From NCBI GenBank assembly GCA_049607205.1, contig JBMYWH010000020.1:1-41779 (forward strand): a stretch of 41,779 nucleotides of DNA, written 5' to 3'. Position 1 is the first letter of the stretch, and every line of letters starts with the position of its first letter. The notes under the pieces are model-generated. The model was given only the letters and a program-made list of their open reading frames with translations, made no database searches and was not told where the DNA came from. Position numbers and translations under genes: made by a program. Source of the DNA: JBELHR01 sp049607205. Its GTDB lineage: Bacteria; Bacteroidota; Bacteroidia; Flavobacteriales; Flavobacteriaceae. Below are positions 30,365 through 40,865 of this stretch, piece by piece.

Positions 30365-31501
30365 ATGTCAAAGAAAATTAAGCTAGGTATACTTGGAGGT
30401 GGTGGAGACTCTTTAATAGGGGTCTTGCATCGAATAGCGTCGTTCATGAATGACAACTACGAGATTGTATCCGCTGTATTTAACCCTGACTACCAGGCTA
30501 ATCTAGAGTTTGCTCAGCAAATTGATTTACCAACTGATAGAATATATAAAGATTTTGAGACCTTCATTGAACGTGAATTAGAACTTCCTCAGGAAGAAAG
30601 AGTTCAAGTAGTCTCTATACTTACCCCCAATTTTTTACATTTTCCAATGGCAAAAAAGCTCATTGAGAATAATTTCAATGTCATTTGTGAAAAACCAATG
30701 ACCACCAGCTTTGAGGAGGCTCAAATCCTCAAAAACCTCTTAGATGAGCACCAAACTCTTTTTGCGGTCACCTATACTTACACAGGGTATCCTATGGTAA
30801 GACAAATGAAGCAAATGATTACGGATGATATTCTAGGAACAATTCAAAAAGTCGATATACAATATTATCAAGGGTGGATTAATCCTATCATTCACGATGT
30901 GGAATCCAGAAAGACAATATGGAGATTAGACCCGGAAAAGGGCGGTATAAGCTGTTGTATAGGCGATATAGGTACTCATGCTTTTAATATGTTGGAATAT
31001 GCAACGGGTATTGAAGTAGATCAACTGCTATCCGATCTCAATTACGTGTATTCTGATAATAAAATGGATGTTGATGGCTCTGTATTAGTGCGATTAAAGA
31101 ATAATGCTAAAGGAATCATCAGAACTTCTCAAATCGCTACGGGTGAAGAAAACAATTTCCAAGTCAATATTTACGGAGAAAAAGGATGTTTAAAATGGGC
31201 ACAAGAAGATCCAAACAAGTTGATTTATTTGACTGAAGATCTACCTATGCAAACTCTTAAACCAGGTCATTCTTATAATTCAGATTTTTCATTAGGCGGT
31301 ACTAAACTGCCACCGGGACATCCAGAAGGAATTTTTGATGCCATGGCCAATATCTATTTAGGCGTTGCTAAAGCCCTTAGAAATGAGGATTTCCACAATG
31401 GAGAATTCCCAACCCTAATGGATGGTTATAGAGGAATGATGTTTATTGAACGTGTTGTTGAATCCAATGCCATGGGAAACACTTGGGTAAATTTAGGTTA
31501 A
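30365..31501 (+). CDS. Gfo/Idh/MocA family NAD(P)-dependent oxidoreductase
   Basis: A 378-residue cytoplasmic oxidoreductase with an N-terminal Rossmann fold (LGILGGGGDSLIGVLHR, a GGxGDSxxG variant), the CEKPMTT motif (catalytic Lys), and a C-terminal Gfo/Idh domain with GGISCCIGDIGTHAFNMLE, where the D and H complete the active site. Relatives reduce or oxidise C3 of glucosides and keto sugars with NAD(H). Its neighbours suggest reduction of an imported 3-keto sugar. The TIM-barrel gene ATG follows immediately after its stop with no gap. Confidence 0.93.
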   Translation: MSKKIKLGILGGGGDSLIGVLHRIASFMNDNYEIVSAVFNPDYQANLEFAQQIDLPTDRIYKDFETFIERELELPQEERVQVVSILTPNFLHFPMAKKLIENNFNVICEKPMTTSFEEAQILKNLLDEHQTLFAVTYTYTGYPMVRQMKQMITDDILGTIQKVDIQYYQGWINPIIHDVESRKTIWRLDPEKGGISCCIGDIGTHAFNMLEYATGIEVDQLLSDLNYVYSDNKMDVDGSVLVRLKNNAKGIIRTSQIATGEENNFQVNIYGEKGCLKWAQEDPNKLIYLTEDLPMQTLKPGHSYNSDFSLGGTKLPPGHPEGIFDAMANIYLGVAKALRNEDFHNGEFPTLMDGYRGMMFIERVVESNAMGNTWVNLG

Positions 31502-32554
31502 ATGAAAACAATCAAAGGACCAGCTATATTTTTAGCACAGTTTATGGGAGATGACAAACCCTTCAATAATTTAGATGACATCTCTAAATGGGCTGCAGAT
31601 TTAGGATATAAAGGAGTACAAATTCCCACATGGGAATCAAGATTAATTGACCTAGACCTCGCCTCTAGTAGTAAAAATTATTGCGATGAAATCAAGGGAG
31701 TCTTAGACTCAAATGGTTTATGCATAACCGAACTTGCTAGTCACCTTCAAGGTCAACTCGTAGCGGTTCATCCTGCTTATGATAAGCAATTTGACAATTT
31801 TGCACCAAAAGAAGTCCAAAACAAACCAAAAGAAAGACAAAAATGGGCTGTTGATCAATTAATTAAATCAGCTAAAGCTAGTGCAAATCTAGGATTAACA
31901 GAACATGGGACCTTTTCAGGATCACTCATGTGGCATATGGCACATCCTTGGCCTCAAATGCCAACAGGATTAAGAGAGGAAGGCTTTAAGGAATTAGCAA
32001 AAAGATGGGTGCCTATTTTAGACGTCTTTGATGAAAATGGTGTTGATCTTTGTTATGAAATTCACCCAGGAGAAGACTTACATGATGGAATCACCTTTGA
32101 AGCTTTTTTAGAAGCAACAAATAATCATAAAAGAGCAAATATACTTTACGACCCAAGTCATTTTGTTTTACAACAATTGGACTATATCAGCTATATAGAT
32201 CACTATCATGAAAGAATCAAAATGTTTCACGTTAAGGATGCTGAGTTCAATCCAAACGGAAAAACAGGAACATTTGGAGGTTATCAAGACTGGAAAGATC
32301 GTGCCGGAAGATATAGATCTCTAGGTGATGGACAGATTGACTTTAAAACAATTTTCTCTAAACTGACACAGTACGACTTAGATCTATGGGCCGTTCTAGA
32401 ATGGGAATGCTGTATTAAATCTCCTGAACAAGGGGCTCGTGAAGGAGCACTATTTATAAAGGATCACATAATTCAATCAACAAATAAACGATTTGATGAT
32501 TTTGCCGGACAATCTGTCGATAAGGCTTATCTCAAATCCTTAATAGGAGCTTAA
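31502..32554 (+). CDS. sugar phosphate isomerase/epimerase (AP endonuclease 2 fold)
   Basis: A 350-residue TIM-barrel protein of the xylose isomerase-like superfamily. Likely metal ligands are in CYEIHPGED (Glu), YDPSHFV (Asp/His), MFHVKDAEF (His), and AVLEWECC (Glu), the usual set for a divalent metal. No signal peptide, so cytoplasmic. It probably isomerises or epimerises the sugar released or reduced by its neighbours; the exact reaction is unknown. It directly abuts the Gfo/Idh gene and precedes SusC by 73 nt. Confidence 0.9.
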   Translation: MKTIKGPAIFLAQFMGDDKPFNNLDDISKWAADLGYKGVQIPTWESRLIDLDLASSSKNYCDEIKGVLDSNGLCITELASHLQGQLVAVHPAYDKQFDNFAPKEVQNKPKERQKWAVDQLIKSAKASANLGLTEHGTFSGSLMWHMAHPWPQMPTGLREEGFKELAKRWVPILDVFDENGVDLCYEIHPGEDLHDGITFEAFLEATNNHKRANILYDPSHFVLQQLDYISYIDHYHERIKMFHVKDAEFNPNGKTGTFGGYQDWKDRAGRYRSLGDGQIDFKTIFSKLTQYDLDLWAVLEWECCIKSPEQGAREGALFIKDHIIQSTNKRFDDFAGQSVDKAYLKSLIGA

Positions 32555-32627
32555 TTAACCTTAAGAATATGAACAATCAATTATTAATTAACCTAAATTC
32601 AATTAACTACTAACAAACTTTAATTTT

Positions 32628-35600
32628 ATGAAAAATTATCTAGTTAAGAATTTACTACTTCTAAGTATCTTTATGATCAGTGCTTTTGCATCTGCTCAGA
32701 CAGTTACTGGGGTAGTTTATGATGCAGACGGACCATTACCAGGAGCAAGTATTGTGGTAAAAGGGTCAACAACAGGTACTGAATCAGATTTTGATGGACG
32801 TTTCTCTCTAGAGAACGTGGCGTCAGACGCAGTACTTGTAATTAGTTACTTGGGATATACTACCCAAGAAGTTGCTGTAAACGGACAAGAATCCCTAACA
32901 GTAACCTTAGCCGCAGACGACAACGTCTTAGACCAAGTGGTCGTGATGGGATATGTGGCACAAACAAGAGGAGATATTACAGGATCTGTTGCTTCCGTTG
33001 ATATGGAAGATGCCTTGAAAGCGCCAGTAGCCAATGCTGCTGAAGCCTTACAAGGTCGTGTAACAGGGGTAAATGTAGTTTCTTCGGGTGCACCAGGAGC
33101 AGCTCCACAAGTAACCATTCGTGGATTTGGATCATGGGCTAACACTAACCCACTTTATATCATCGACGGATTTCAGACTAAAGATGCAAACATCTTGAAC
33201 TCTATTAACCCAGATGATATTGAGCAAATGAACGTTTTAAAGGATGGAGCTGCTGCTGCTATCTACGGTTCACGTGCTGCAAATGGGGTAATCATTATTA
33301 AAACTAAATCAGGATCTTACAACCAAGAGAAAACTGAATTTAGTTTAGGAGTGTATTCAGGTATCACTACTTTGACTAACAAGCCTTCTTTAATGAATGC
33401 TACGCAACATGGAAACATGATTTTTCAATCATTGATCAATGATGGAGAAACTCCTGGACATCCTCAATATGGATATGGATCATCTCCAGTAGTTCCTTCT
33501 TCTTTGCAAGGAACATCTGCTAACACAACAGTAGCTCCTAACGGAACAGACTGGATTGATGCTATTACTCGTAATGCACCAACAACAAATGTTTCTTTAC
33601 AAGCAAGTTCAGGTGGAGAAAGAGGTAAATACTTCTTATCTATGAACTATTTAGACAGACAGGGTGTATTAGTAGACAACGGTTTTGTAAGAGGTTCTAC
33701 TTCTTTAAAGTCTGAATTTAAATTATCACCAAGAATTACTATTGGTGAGAACTTGAATGTTGCTTATACTAACAACACGGGAGGAAATGGAGAATCATTT
33801 GAAAATGCTAACCGTATGTCTCCTCTAGTTCCAACTCATGACAATGACGGAAACTATGCAGGTACTTACTCTAATGCAATTGGACTTGGAAATGCAAGAA
33901 ACCCATTAGCGCAATTAGAAAGAGCTTCTGACAATTACAACAAATCTCTTAGAGTATTTGGTAATGCTTATGTAAGAGTTAACATTATTGATGGATTAAC
34001 CTTCCAATCTCAAATTGGTATGAATACTCAAGTATTCCACCAAAGAAGTTTTTCTAAACTAGACCCTGAGCATTCAGAGCCAGTTTCAACAAATTCTTTA
34101 TACATGCAGTATAACGATTCTTATGAAATGGTATGGACGAATACTTTGAACTATTCTAAGCAATTCGGAGCGCATTCTGTGAACGCTTTAGTTGGTTACG
34201 AAGCACTTGAAAATAAGTGGCAAGGTATGGGTGCAACTAGAACCGGATATCTATATGAGGATCCTACTTTCTATAACCTTGGAAATGGTGCTGGAGACCC
34301 TATTACAAACTCTTGGGCAGGAGAATCTTCTATGGCTTCAATGTTTGCAAATGTAAACTATAACTATGACTCACGTTATTTCTTAACCGTAACGGTTCGT
34401 AATGATAAATCTTCTAAGTTCTTAGGGGATAACAAATCTGGAACTTTCCCTTCAATTTCTGGAGGTTGGAACGTGTCTAATGAAAGCTTCTGGCCTGAAC
34501 AAGATATCGTATCACGTTTGAAAGTTAAAGGATCTTATGGTTCTCTAGGATTTGACGAAATCGATCCATATTTATTAATTGACTCTTACAGATTAGATGA
34601 AGTTTTAGCGAACTACCCAATTAATGGTTCTTCACCTTCTCAGGGAGTTGTGCAGGCAGTATATGGAAACCCAGCGCTTAAATGGGAAACTACAATCGCT
34701 CAAAACTACGGTTTAGAAGCTGGATTATTCAATGACTTAATTAGTTTTGGATTTGAATACTACAACAACTTAAACCAAGATATCTTAAATGCAGATAGTA
34801 CTGTAAACCCTACAACGGGTATTGAAACTTCGGCTCCTTTCTTCAATATTGGATCGGTGAGAAATAAAGGTTTTGAAACTTTTGTTAATATTTCTAAGAC
34901 TACTGAATCAGGATTCCGTTATGGAGTAAACTTCAACTTGTCTAAAAACAAGAATGTTGTTGAATCTTTAGCTTCTGAATTTATGGCTAGTGGTGGAACT
35001 CGTATGGGTAACACAACGAGAACAGAAGAAGGTAGAGAAATGTCTGGATTCTATGGTTTAGAGGCTGATGGATTAGATGAAAATGGAAGAATCAATTTTG
35101 TGGATCAAGATGGGAATGGAGAGATCAACGATGATGATAGAACATATATTGGTTCACCATTACCAGATTTTACTTATGGAATTAACTTAGACTTAGGGTA
35201 TAAAGGATTTGACTTATCTGCTTTATTCACAGGGTCTCAAGGAAATGACATCTATAACTACGAGCGTTTCTTCACGGATTTCCCATTATTCTTTAATGGA
35301 AACCGTTCGACACGTTTGGTTGACTCATGGACACCTTCTAACACAAATACAACTGTACCTGCATTATCTAATACAGTACAAGGTAAAGAAGGACAAACAA
35401 ACAGTTATTTAGTGGAAGACGGATCTTTCTTTAAGTTAAAGAACATTCAATTAGGGTATAACTTTGATTCGAAAGTAGCAGAAAAATTAGGACTTAGTTT
35501 CCTAAGATTATATGTTCAAGGATCTAATATCTTTACCATTACAGACTTTTCTGGTGTAGACCCAGAAATTGCTGGAGGAGGAGGATTATCACAAGGTATT

Positions 35601-35660
35601 TACAATCAAGTATACCCTGTGTCATCTATTTATACAGCTGGACTTAATTTAAAATTCTAA
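32628..35660 (+). CDS. SusC/RagA family TonB-linked outer membrane protein
   Basis: SusC proteins import glycans through the outer membrane with TonB energy. The 1010-residue protein has a signal peptide (1-24, ending ASAQ), a CarboxypepD_reg-like domain (about 25-100), the plug (about 115-230, with NPLYIIDGF, DIEQMNVLKDGAAAAIYGSRAANGV), and a 22-strand barrel to a C-terminal Phe (LNLKF). A calcium-loop-like DQDGNGEINDDD sits near residue 830. SusD follows 14 nt later. The 73-nt gap upstream may hold a promoter for high Sus expression, but no consensus element is visible. At about 1000 residues it is in the usual SusC range. Confidence 0.97.
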   Translation: MKNYLVKNLLLLSIFMISAFASAQTVTGVVYDADGPLPGASIVVKGSTTGTESDFDGRFSLENVASDAVLVISYLGYTTQEVAVNGQESLTVTLAADDNVLDQVVVMGYVAQTRGDITGSVASVDMEDALKAPVANAAEALQGRVTGVNVVSSGAPGAAPQVTIRGFGSWANTNPLYIIDGFQTKDANILNSINPDDIEQMNVLKDGAAAAIYGSRAANGVIIIKTKSGSYNQEKTEFSLGVYSGITTLTNKPSLMNATQHGNMIFQSLINDGETPGHPQYGYGSSPVVPSSLQGTSANTTVAPNGTDWIDAITRNAPTTNVSLQASSGGERGKYFLSMNYLDRQGVLVDNGFVRGSTSLKSEFKLSPRITIGENLNVAYTNNTGGNGESFENANRMSPLVPTHDNDGNYAGTYSNAIGLGNARNPLAQLERASDNYNKSLRVFGNAYVRVNIIDGLTFQSQIGMNTQVFHQRSFSKLDPEHSEPVSTNSLYMQYNDSYEMVWTNTLNYSKQFGAHSVNALVGYEALENKWQGMGATRTGYLYEDPTFYNLGNGAGDPITNSWAGESSMASMFANVNYNYDSRYFLTVTVRNDKSSKFLGDNKSGTFPSISGGWNVSNESFWPEQDIVSRLKVKGSYGSLGFDEIDPYLLIDSYRLDEVLANYPINGSSPSQGVVQAVYGNPALKWETTIAQNYGLEAGLFNDLISFGFEYYNNLNQDILNADSTVNPTTGIETSAPFFNIGSVRNKGFETFVNISKTTESGFRYGVNFNLSKNKNVVESLASEFMASGGTRMGNTTRTEEGREMSGFYGLEADGLDENGRINFVDQDGNGEINDDDRTYIGSPLPDFTYGINLDLGYKGFDLSALFTGSQGNDIYNYERFFTDFPLFFNGNRSTRLVDSWTPSNTNTTVPALSNTVQGKEGQTNSYLVEDGSFFKLKNIQLGYNFDSKVAEKLGLSFLRLYVQGSNIFTITDFSGVDPEIAGGGGLSQGIYNQVYPVSSIYTAGLNLKF

Positions 35661-35674
35661 TTTGATTTAAGAAA

Positions 35675-37363
35675 ATGAAAAAATTATTATTAAGTATAGG
35701 AATAGCTGCAACAGTACTTACTGGATGTAGTGACGAATTTACAGAAGCAACACGTTATGGAACCTTAGATTCTGAAACGTTAGGAAATAAAGAAGGTGTT
35801 GATATGCTTTTAATATCGGCATACTCTGCCTTAGATGGAATTAGCGCCCGTGGTGGTGCAGACTGGGAAGTTACCGGTGACAACTGGTGGTTTGATGTTT
35901 TAGCTGATGATGCTCACAAAGGATCTACAGATGGAGATCAAGCCCCTCTATATTCTTTAGAGATTTATGACTGGCAAACTAATAATGGCTATATTTCCAA
36001 TAAATGGAATGCCTTATATGCAGGTGTAGCTCGTTCGAATGCAGTAATCGCAACGATTATGGGTATTGAGGATGGAGAAGACTATTCAGAACTAATGGCT
36101 GAGGCTCGTTTTTTAAGAGGGCACTTCAACTATGAATTACAAAAAATCTATGGAGCTCCAGCTTATATTTCTGAGCAGAACTACATTGATAAGGAATTCA
36201 ACCAACCTAATCCAGGTCCAATTTGGGACCAAATTGAAGCAGATTTTCAGTATGCTGCGGATAATTTACCTACAAGTCAATCAGACCAAGGACGTCCGAA
36301 TATGTACGGTGGTCAGGCTTATTTAGGGAAAGTCTTATTACAGCAAGGTAAATATGCTCAGGCATATCCAATTTTATCTGATATTGTAGACAACGAGAGA
36401 TTTAGCTTATTAACTGAATATGCGGATAATTTCCGTGCTGCAGGACAAGTTGGAAACTCAGAATCTGTATTTACGATTCAATTTATTGCAGATGCTGGAC
36501 AATCTTTTAACGGTAACAGAGGTGGAACTTTAAACTTCACAGGTCCTAATGGATACTGTTGTGGATTCTACCAGCCGTCTCAAGATTTATTCAATACATT
36601 TGAAACAGATGCAAATGGATTACCATTATTAGACTCTTGGAGTGATGCTGATTTAGCGTCAGATTACGGAATCAACTCTGACGAGGCCTTTACACCGACT
36701 ACAGCTAACTTAGATCCACGTGTGGATTATACAGTTGGACGTCGTGGAATTGAGCACAACGGATGGGGTGTTAATCCAGGTAAAGACTGGGTAAGAGCTT
36801 CTTTTGCTGATATTTCTGGACCATATATTTCTAAGAAAAATTTTTACTGGGAAGGCGAAGATGCCCTTCAAGGTACTGGTGGATGGGGTGAGCAACGCTC
36901 AGGAATCAACTTCCACATTATCAGATATGCTGATGTAATCTTAATGGCTGCTGAAGCTGCTGCTGAAACTGGTGAAACGGCTAAGGCCTTAGAATATGTA
37001 AACATGGTACGTGCAAGAGCAAAAGCTATGACTTACGTAAAGGACGAAACTGGAGCAGATGCTGCTAATTACAGTATCGAACTTTATACTTCTTTCCCAG
37101 ATCAAGATTACGCAATCAAAGCCGTAAGAATGGAAAGAAGATTAGAATTAGGAATGGAAGGAAAACGTCTTTTTGATTTGAGAAGATATGGAAATTCTGA
37201 AGCAGTTCTTAACGCTTATATGACTAACGAAGCTAGATCAATTCCATCGTTTGCTGATGAAGCTTCAAGTAATTCGTATACTGCTAAAAATAATGTAATG
37301 CCAATTCCTATTGATGCTATCGATCAGTCAACTGGTACATTAACACAAAATTCAGGTTACTAA
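35675..37363 (+). CDS. RagB/SusD family nutrient-binding lipoprotein
   Basis: The surface lid of the SusCD pair, which captures the substrate. The 562-residue protein has a lipoprotein signal (LLLSIGIAATVLTGC, Cys18), an N-terminal TPR-rich part (ALYAGVARSNAVIATI, EARFLRGHFNYELQKIYG), and the C-terminal SusD domain (RRLELGMEGKRLFDLRRYG). It follows SusC by 14 nt and ends at a strong terminator, so it closes the operon that begins with the MFS gene. The glycan it binds cannot be read from the sequence. Confidence 0.97.
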   Translation: MKKLLLSIGIAATVLTGCSDEFTEATRYGTLDSETLGNKEGVDMLLISAYSALDGISARGGADWEVTGDNWWFDVLADDAHKGSTDGDQAPLYSLEIYDWQTNNGYISNKWNALYAGVARSNAVIATIMGIEDGEDYSELMAEARFLRGHFNYELQKIYGAPAYISEQNYIDKEFNQPNPGPIWDQIEADFQYAADNLPTSQSDQGRPNMYGGQAYLGKVLLQQGKYAQAYPILSDIVDNERFSLLTEYADNFRAAGQVGNSESVFTIQFIADAGQSFNGNRGGTLNFTGPNGYCCGFYQPSQDLFNTFETDANGLPLLDSWSDADLASDYGINSDEAFTPTTANLDPRVDYTVGRRGIEHNGWGVNPGKDWVRASFADISGPYISKKNFYWEGEDALQGTGGWGEQRSGINFHIIRYADVILMAAEAAAETGETAKALEYVNMVRARAKAMTYVKDETGADAANYSIELYTSFPDQDYAIKAVRMERRLELGMEGKRLFDLRRYGNSEAVLNAYMTNEARSIPSFADEASSNSYTAKNNVMPIPIDAIDQSTGTLTQNSGY

Positions 37364-37388
37364 TTGAATTAGTTTTGAATAATTGTGA

Positions 37389-37416
37389 AGGGCATTCGAA
37401 AGAATGCCCTTTTTTT
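37389..37416 (+). terminator. terminator after the Sus operon
   Basis: A 9-bp stem (AGGGCATTC/GAATGCCCT) with a GAAA tetraloop and a T-tract; it separates SusD from the FG-GAP gene. Confidence 0.95.
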
Positions 37417-37515
37417 CTGTTAAAAACCTAATTCTACCTTAATAAATCCCACAGAGCCCTTGTAAATACGTGCAATTTTAATATTATTGTAAGACTAACC
37501 TAAGACTGAAATATC

Positions 37516-40500
37516 ATGAGAAAAATTGGACTACCCCTGCTAATTTTAAGTATAATAATTATCTCTTGTACAGGTAAATCAGAAACCATTTTTAGAGCGA
37601 AAAACCCTCAAGAAACAGGTATCGATTTTCAAAACACATTGAAAGAAAATGACTCTATGAATTATTTCACTTATGCCTATATGTATATGGGAGGTGGAAT
37701 TTCTGTAGGAGACATTAACAATGACGGCTTAGAAGACCTGTTTTTCACAGGAAATATGGTTTCCAATAAATTATATCTAAACAAAGGCGGTCTAAAATTT
37801 GAAGATATTACAGCATCCGCAGGGATCTCAGGATCAGACAAATGGTATACCGGAGTGACTATGGTAGACATCAATCATGATGGATATTTAGATATCTATT
37901 GTTCAGTAGCAGGTAAATTTGGAGATAAATCCAACGAACTCTATATTAATAACAAGGACCTAACCTTTTCAGAACAAGCGGCTCAATATGGTTTAGATGA
38001 TGATGCTAATACTATTCAAGCAAGTTTTTTTGACTTTGATAAAGATGGTGATCTGGATGTATATTTAGCGAATTACCCAATTACCCCTTTCAACACAGCA
38101 AATGCGGTATATGCCTTGAAAAACAACTATCCTAAGGATCATGAAATGGATAGATTATTAGAAAATAAAGATGGATACTTTGTAGATATTACAGACCAAG
38201 CCGGAATAAAGAATTTCGGACTCTCAATCAGTGTTACTGTGGCCGATGTTAATAATGATTCGTGGCCTGATATTTATGTTTCTAACGATTTCTCAACTCC
38301 AGATTATTTCTATATTAATCAAGGAGATGGAACTTTCAAAAATAAAGTAAAAGAGACTACTTCTCAAACTTCTTTTTATGGTATGGGAGTAGATATTGCA
38401 GATTTCAACAATGACGCCTTACTAGACATTGTTCAAGTAGACATGATGGCCAAGGATAACCGACGTGCCAAGGCTAACATGGCCTCTATGAATCCAAGCT
38501 TATTCTGGGGTACTGTAAATGCTGGTTTTCACTATCAATATATGCACAACATGCTTCAAATGAACAATGGAAACCTAAATGAAGACAACCTTCCCTCCTT
38601 TTCAAACGTATCTAAATTTGCTGATGTATCCTCAACGGATTGGTCCTGGGGACCTCTCTTTGCTGATTTGAATAATGATGGGTTTAAGGATCTATTTATT
38701 TCAAATGGAACCCGTAGAGAAATCAACAACAGAGACTACTTTAATAAAGTTGGAAAGAATATAGAAGAAAAAGGAAGTTCACTTGAGAAGAGTTTAGCAA
38801 TCCCATCTGAACCTATAGATAACTTTGTCTATGAAAATCCGGGGTCCTTTCCTTTTATAAAAGCGAATAAAAAATGGGGTATTGAATACGAAGGGTTTTC
38901 TAATGGAGTAATTTATGCCGATTTAGACAATGATGGTGATTTAGAAATTGTTACGAACAATATTGATGATCACGTATCCATTTTTGAAAACAAATCTTCA
39001 GAAAAATCTAATTTCATACAATTGAGTTTTAAAGGACCTGAAAAGAACCCTAACGGCCTAGGAGTAAGAGCATATATTCAGGAAAACGACCAAGAACAAA
39101 TGCAAGAACTTACTTTGACTAGAGGATTTCAATCCAGTGTAAGTCCTAGAATGCATTTCGGACTAGGTCAAGCACCACAGGTAAATGAAATCAGAATCGT
39201 CTGGCCTGATGGAAAAGAACAAAAACTCTTCAATCCTGAGCTCAATCAGCATTTCATATTAAACTACGAAGATGCTGGTATTACTCCTGTTCATCCTATT
39301 TTAGAGCAGGAAGAACATCACTTCTTCACCGAGAAGGACACTTTAGAATTTCCGAATCACTTTTACTCGGAAAACTATTATAACGATTACCAAACCCAAG
39401 TATTACTACCTCATAACCTATCACAATTTGGCCCAATTCTAGCCCAAGGTGATTTGAATGGAGATGGTTTAGAGGATTATATTTCTGGAGGAGCTCACGG
39501 ATATCCAGCCCAGATTTTTATACAAAACTCAAAAGGTTTTGAGCCTCTCACTTGCGAGGCTTTAGAACTAGACAAAGATCATGAAGACCTAGGAATAGCA
39601 ATTTTTGATGTAAACAATGACGGGGCAAACGACATCTATATATCTAGTGGAGGAAACGAGTTTGTGCCGAATGATCCATTATATCAGGACCGTTTATATC
39701 TAAACAACGGAAAAGGTCATTTCACTCGCAACATAGAAGCGCTTCCTAAAATTACGCACAGTTCAGGAAGAGTATATCCTTTAGATTTCGATCAAGATGG
39801 AGATTTGGATCTTTTAGTAACTTCTAGATTAGTTCCTGATCACTATCCTAAAGCTGCCTCTTCTGTCCTACTTGAGAACGTTGGAACTCAATCTATAATT
39901 AAATTTAAAGATGTTACTGAGGAAAAAGCTCCAGAACTTTTAAATATTGGAATGGTGACCGCGGCTGAAGTTGTTGATTTCAATAATGACAACTATCCTG
40001 AATTAGTTATCGTTGGGGAATGGATGCCTATTGAAGTATTTAACAATAATCAAGGGGTATTTGAGAAAGCCTCTGAGCAATATGGCTTAGATGAAAGTTC
40101 AAGGGCTTGGTGGTGGAGCGTTAAAAGTGGTGATTTTGACAACGATGGTGATATTGACTTCATCGTTGGAAACAATGGGTTAAACTATAAATACAAAGCA
40201 ACTCCGACAGAGACTTTTGACATTTTTATCAACGATTTTGACAAGAATCAAAAGGATGATATAGTCTTGAGTTACTACAGTGATGGAGAACAATTCCCTG
40301 TCAGAGGTCGAGAATGTTCTTCTCAACAAATTCCTGCAATCAAGAAAAAGTTCCAAGACTATGAAAGCTTTTCTAATGCCACTTTAGTCGATGTTTATTC
40401 CGAACAAGATTTAAAAAATGCCTTACATTATAAAATTCAGTCTTTTGCCTCGGTGTATCTAGAAAACAAGGAGGGTAAAATGGTCATGCATGATTTACCT

Positions 40501-40806
40501 CAGCTGGCTCAGCTTTCTAATATCAATCAAATTCTTGTGGACGACTATGATAAGGATGGATTTCTTGACGCTATAATCGCTGGGAACCTCTATCAATCTG
40601 AGGTGGAAACCCCAAGAAATGATGCCGCTCACGGTCTCTTTTTAAAAGGAGGGGGTACAGGGAGTTTCAAGGCTATTCCTGCAAGAGAAAGTGGATTATA
40701 CATTCCTGGAGATACTAAGGACATGATTCAAATTCAATATCAAAATGCTCCGCTGATCATTGTTGGAAAGAATCAAGACTATTTACAATATGTAAAACCC
40801 TATTAA
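37516..40806 (+). CDS. FG-GAP/VCBS-repeat lipoprotein with ASPIC/UnbV domain (CRTAC1-like)
   Basis: A 1096-residue lipoprotein (signal ending IIISC, Cys18). It contains about fourteen calcium-loop repeats of the form DxNxDGxxD, for example DINNDGLEDL, DINHDGYLDIY, DFDKDGDLDVY, DLNNDGFKDLF, DLDNDGDLEIV and DFDNDGDIDFI, which build beta-propellers. An ASPIC/UnbV segment lies at about 515-595 (NPNGLGVRAYI, RMHFGLGQ, EIRIVWPDGKEQ), dividing two propeller blocks. Such proteins are often encoded beside SusCD in marine Bacteroidota and may act as surface sugar-binding or matrix-anchoring proteins. It is 152 nt after SusD past a terminator, so it probably has its own promoter, though no exact element was seen. 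Function is inferred. Confidence 0.9.
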   Translation: MRKIGLPLLILSIIIISCTGKSETIFRAKNPQETGIDFQNTLKENDSMNYFTYAYMYMGGGISVGDINNDGLEDLFFTGNMVSNKLYLNKGGLKFEDITASAGISGSDKWYTGVTMVDINHDGYLDIYCSVAGKFGDKSNELYINNKDLTFSEQAAQYGLDDDANTIQASFFDFDKDGDLDVYLANYPITPFNTANAVYALKNNYPKDHEMDRLLENKDGYFVDITDQAGIKNFGLSISVTVADVNNDSWPDIYVSNDFSTPDYFYINQGDGTFKNKVKETTSQTSFYGMGVDIADFNNDALLDIVQVDMMAKDNRRAKANMASMNPSLFWGTVNAGFHYQYMHNMLQMNNGNLNEDNLPSFSNVSKFADVSSTDWSWGPLFADLNNDGFKDLFISNGTRREINNRDYFNKVGKNIEEKGSSLEKSLAIPSEPIDNFVYENPGSFPFIKANKKWGIEYEGFSNGVIYADLDNDGDLEIVTNNIDDHVSIFENKSSEKSNFIQLSFKGPEKNPNGLGVRAYIQENDQEQMQELTLTRGFQSSVSPRMHFGLGQAPQVNEIRIVWPDGKEQKLFNPELNQHFILNYEDAGITPVHPILEQEEHHFFTEKDTLEFPNHFYSENYYNDYQTQVLLPHNLSQFGPILAQGDLNGDGLEDYISGGAHGYPAQIFIQNSKGFEPLTCEALELDKDHEDLGIAIFDVNNDGANDIYISSGGNEFVPNDPLYQDRLYLNNGKGHFTRNIEALPKITHSSGRVYPLDFDQDGDLDLLVTSRLVPDHYPKAASSVLLENVGTQSIIKFKDVTEEKAPELLNIGMVTAAEVVDFNNDNYPELVIVGEWMPIEVFNNNQGVFEKASEQYGLDESSRAWWWSVKSGDFDNDGDIDFIVGNNGLNYKYKATPTETFDIFINDFDKNQKDDIVLSYYSDGEQFPVRGRECSSQQIPAIKKKFQDYESFSNATLVDVYSEQDLKNALHYKIQSFASVYLENKEGKMVMHDLPQLAQLSNINQILVDDYDKDGFLDAIIAGNLYQSEVETPRNDAAHGLFLKGGGTGSFKAIPARESGLYIPGDTKDMIQIQYQNAPLIIVGKNQDYLQYVKPY

Positions 40807-40813
40807 AAATTAA

Positions 40814-40840
40814 AAGCCTAGGATGAAACATCCTAGGCTT
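40814..40840. terminator. hairpin between convergent genes
   Basis: A 12-bp perfect stem (AAGCCTAGGATG/CATCCTAGGCTT) with an AAA loop between the FG-GAP gene (+) and the second GMC gene (-). The following T-tract is weak. Confidence 0.85.
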
Positions 40841-40865
40841 TACAAACTTTAAACTAAATTTAAAC

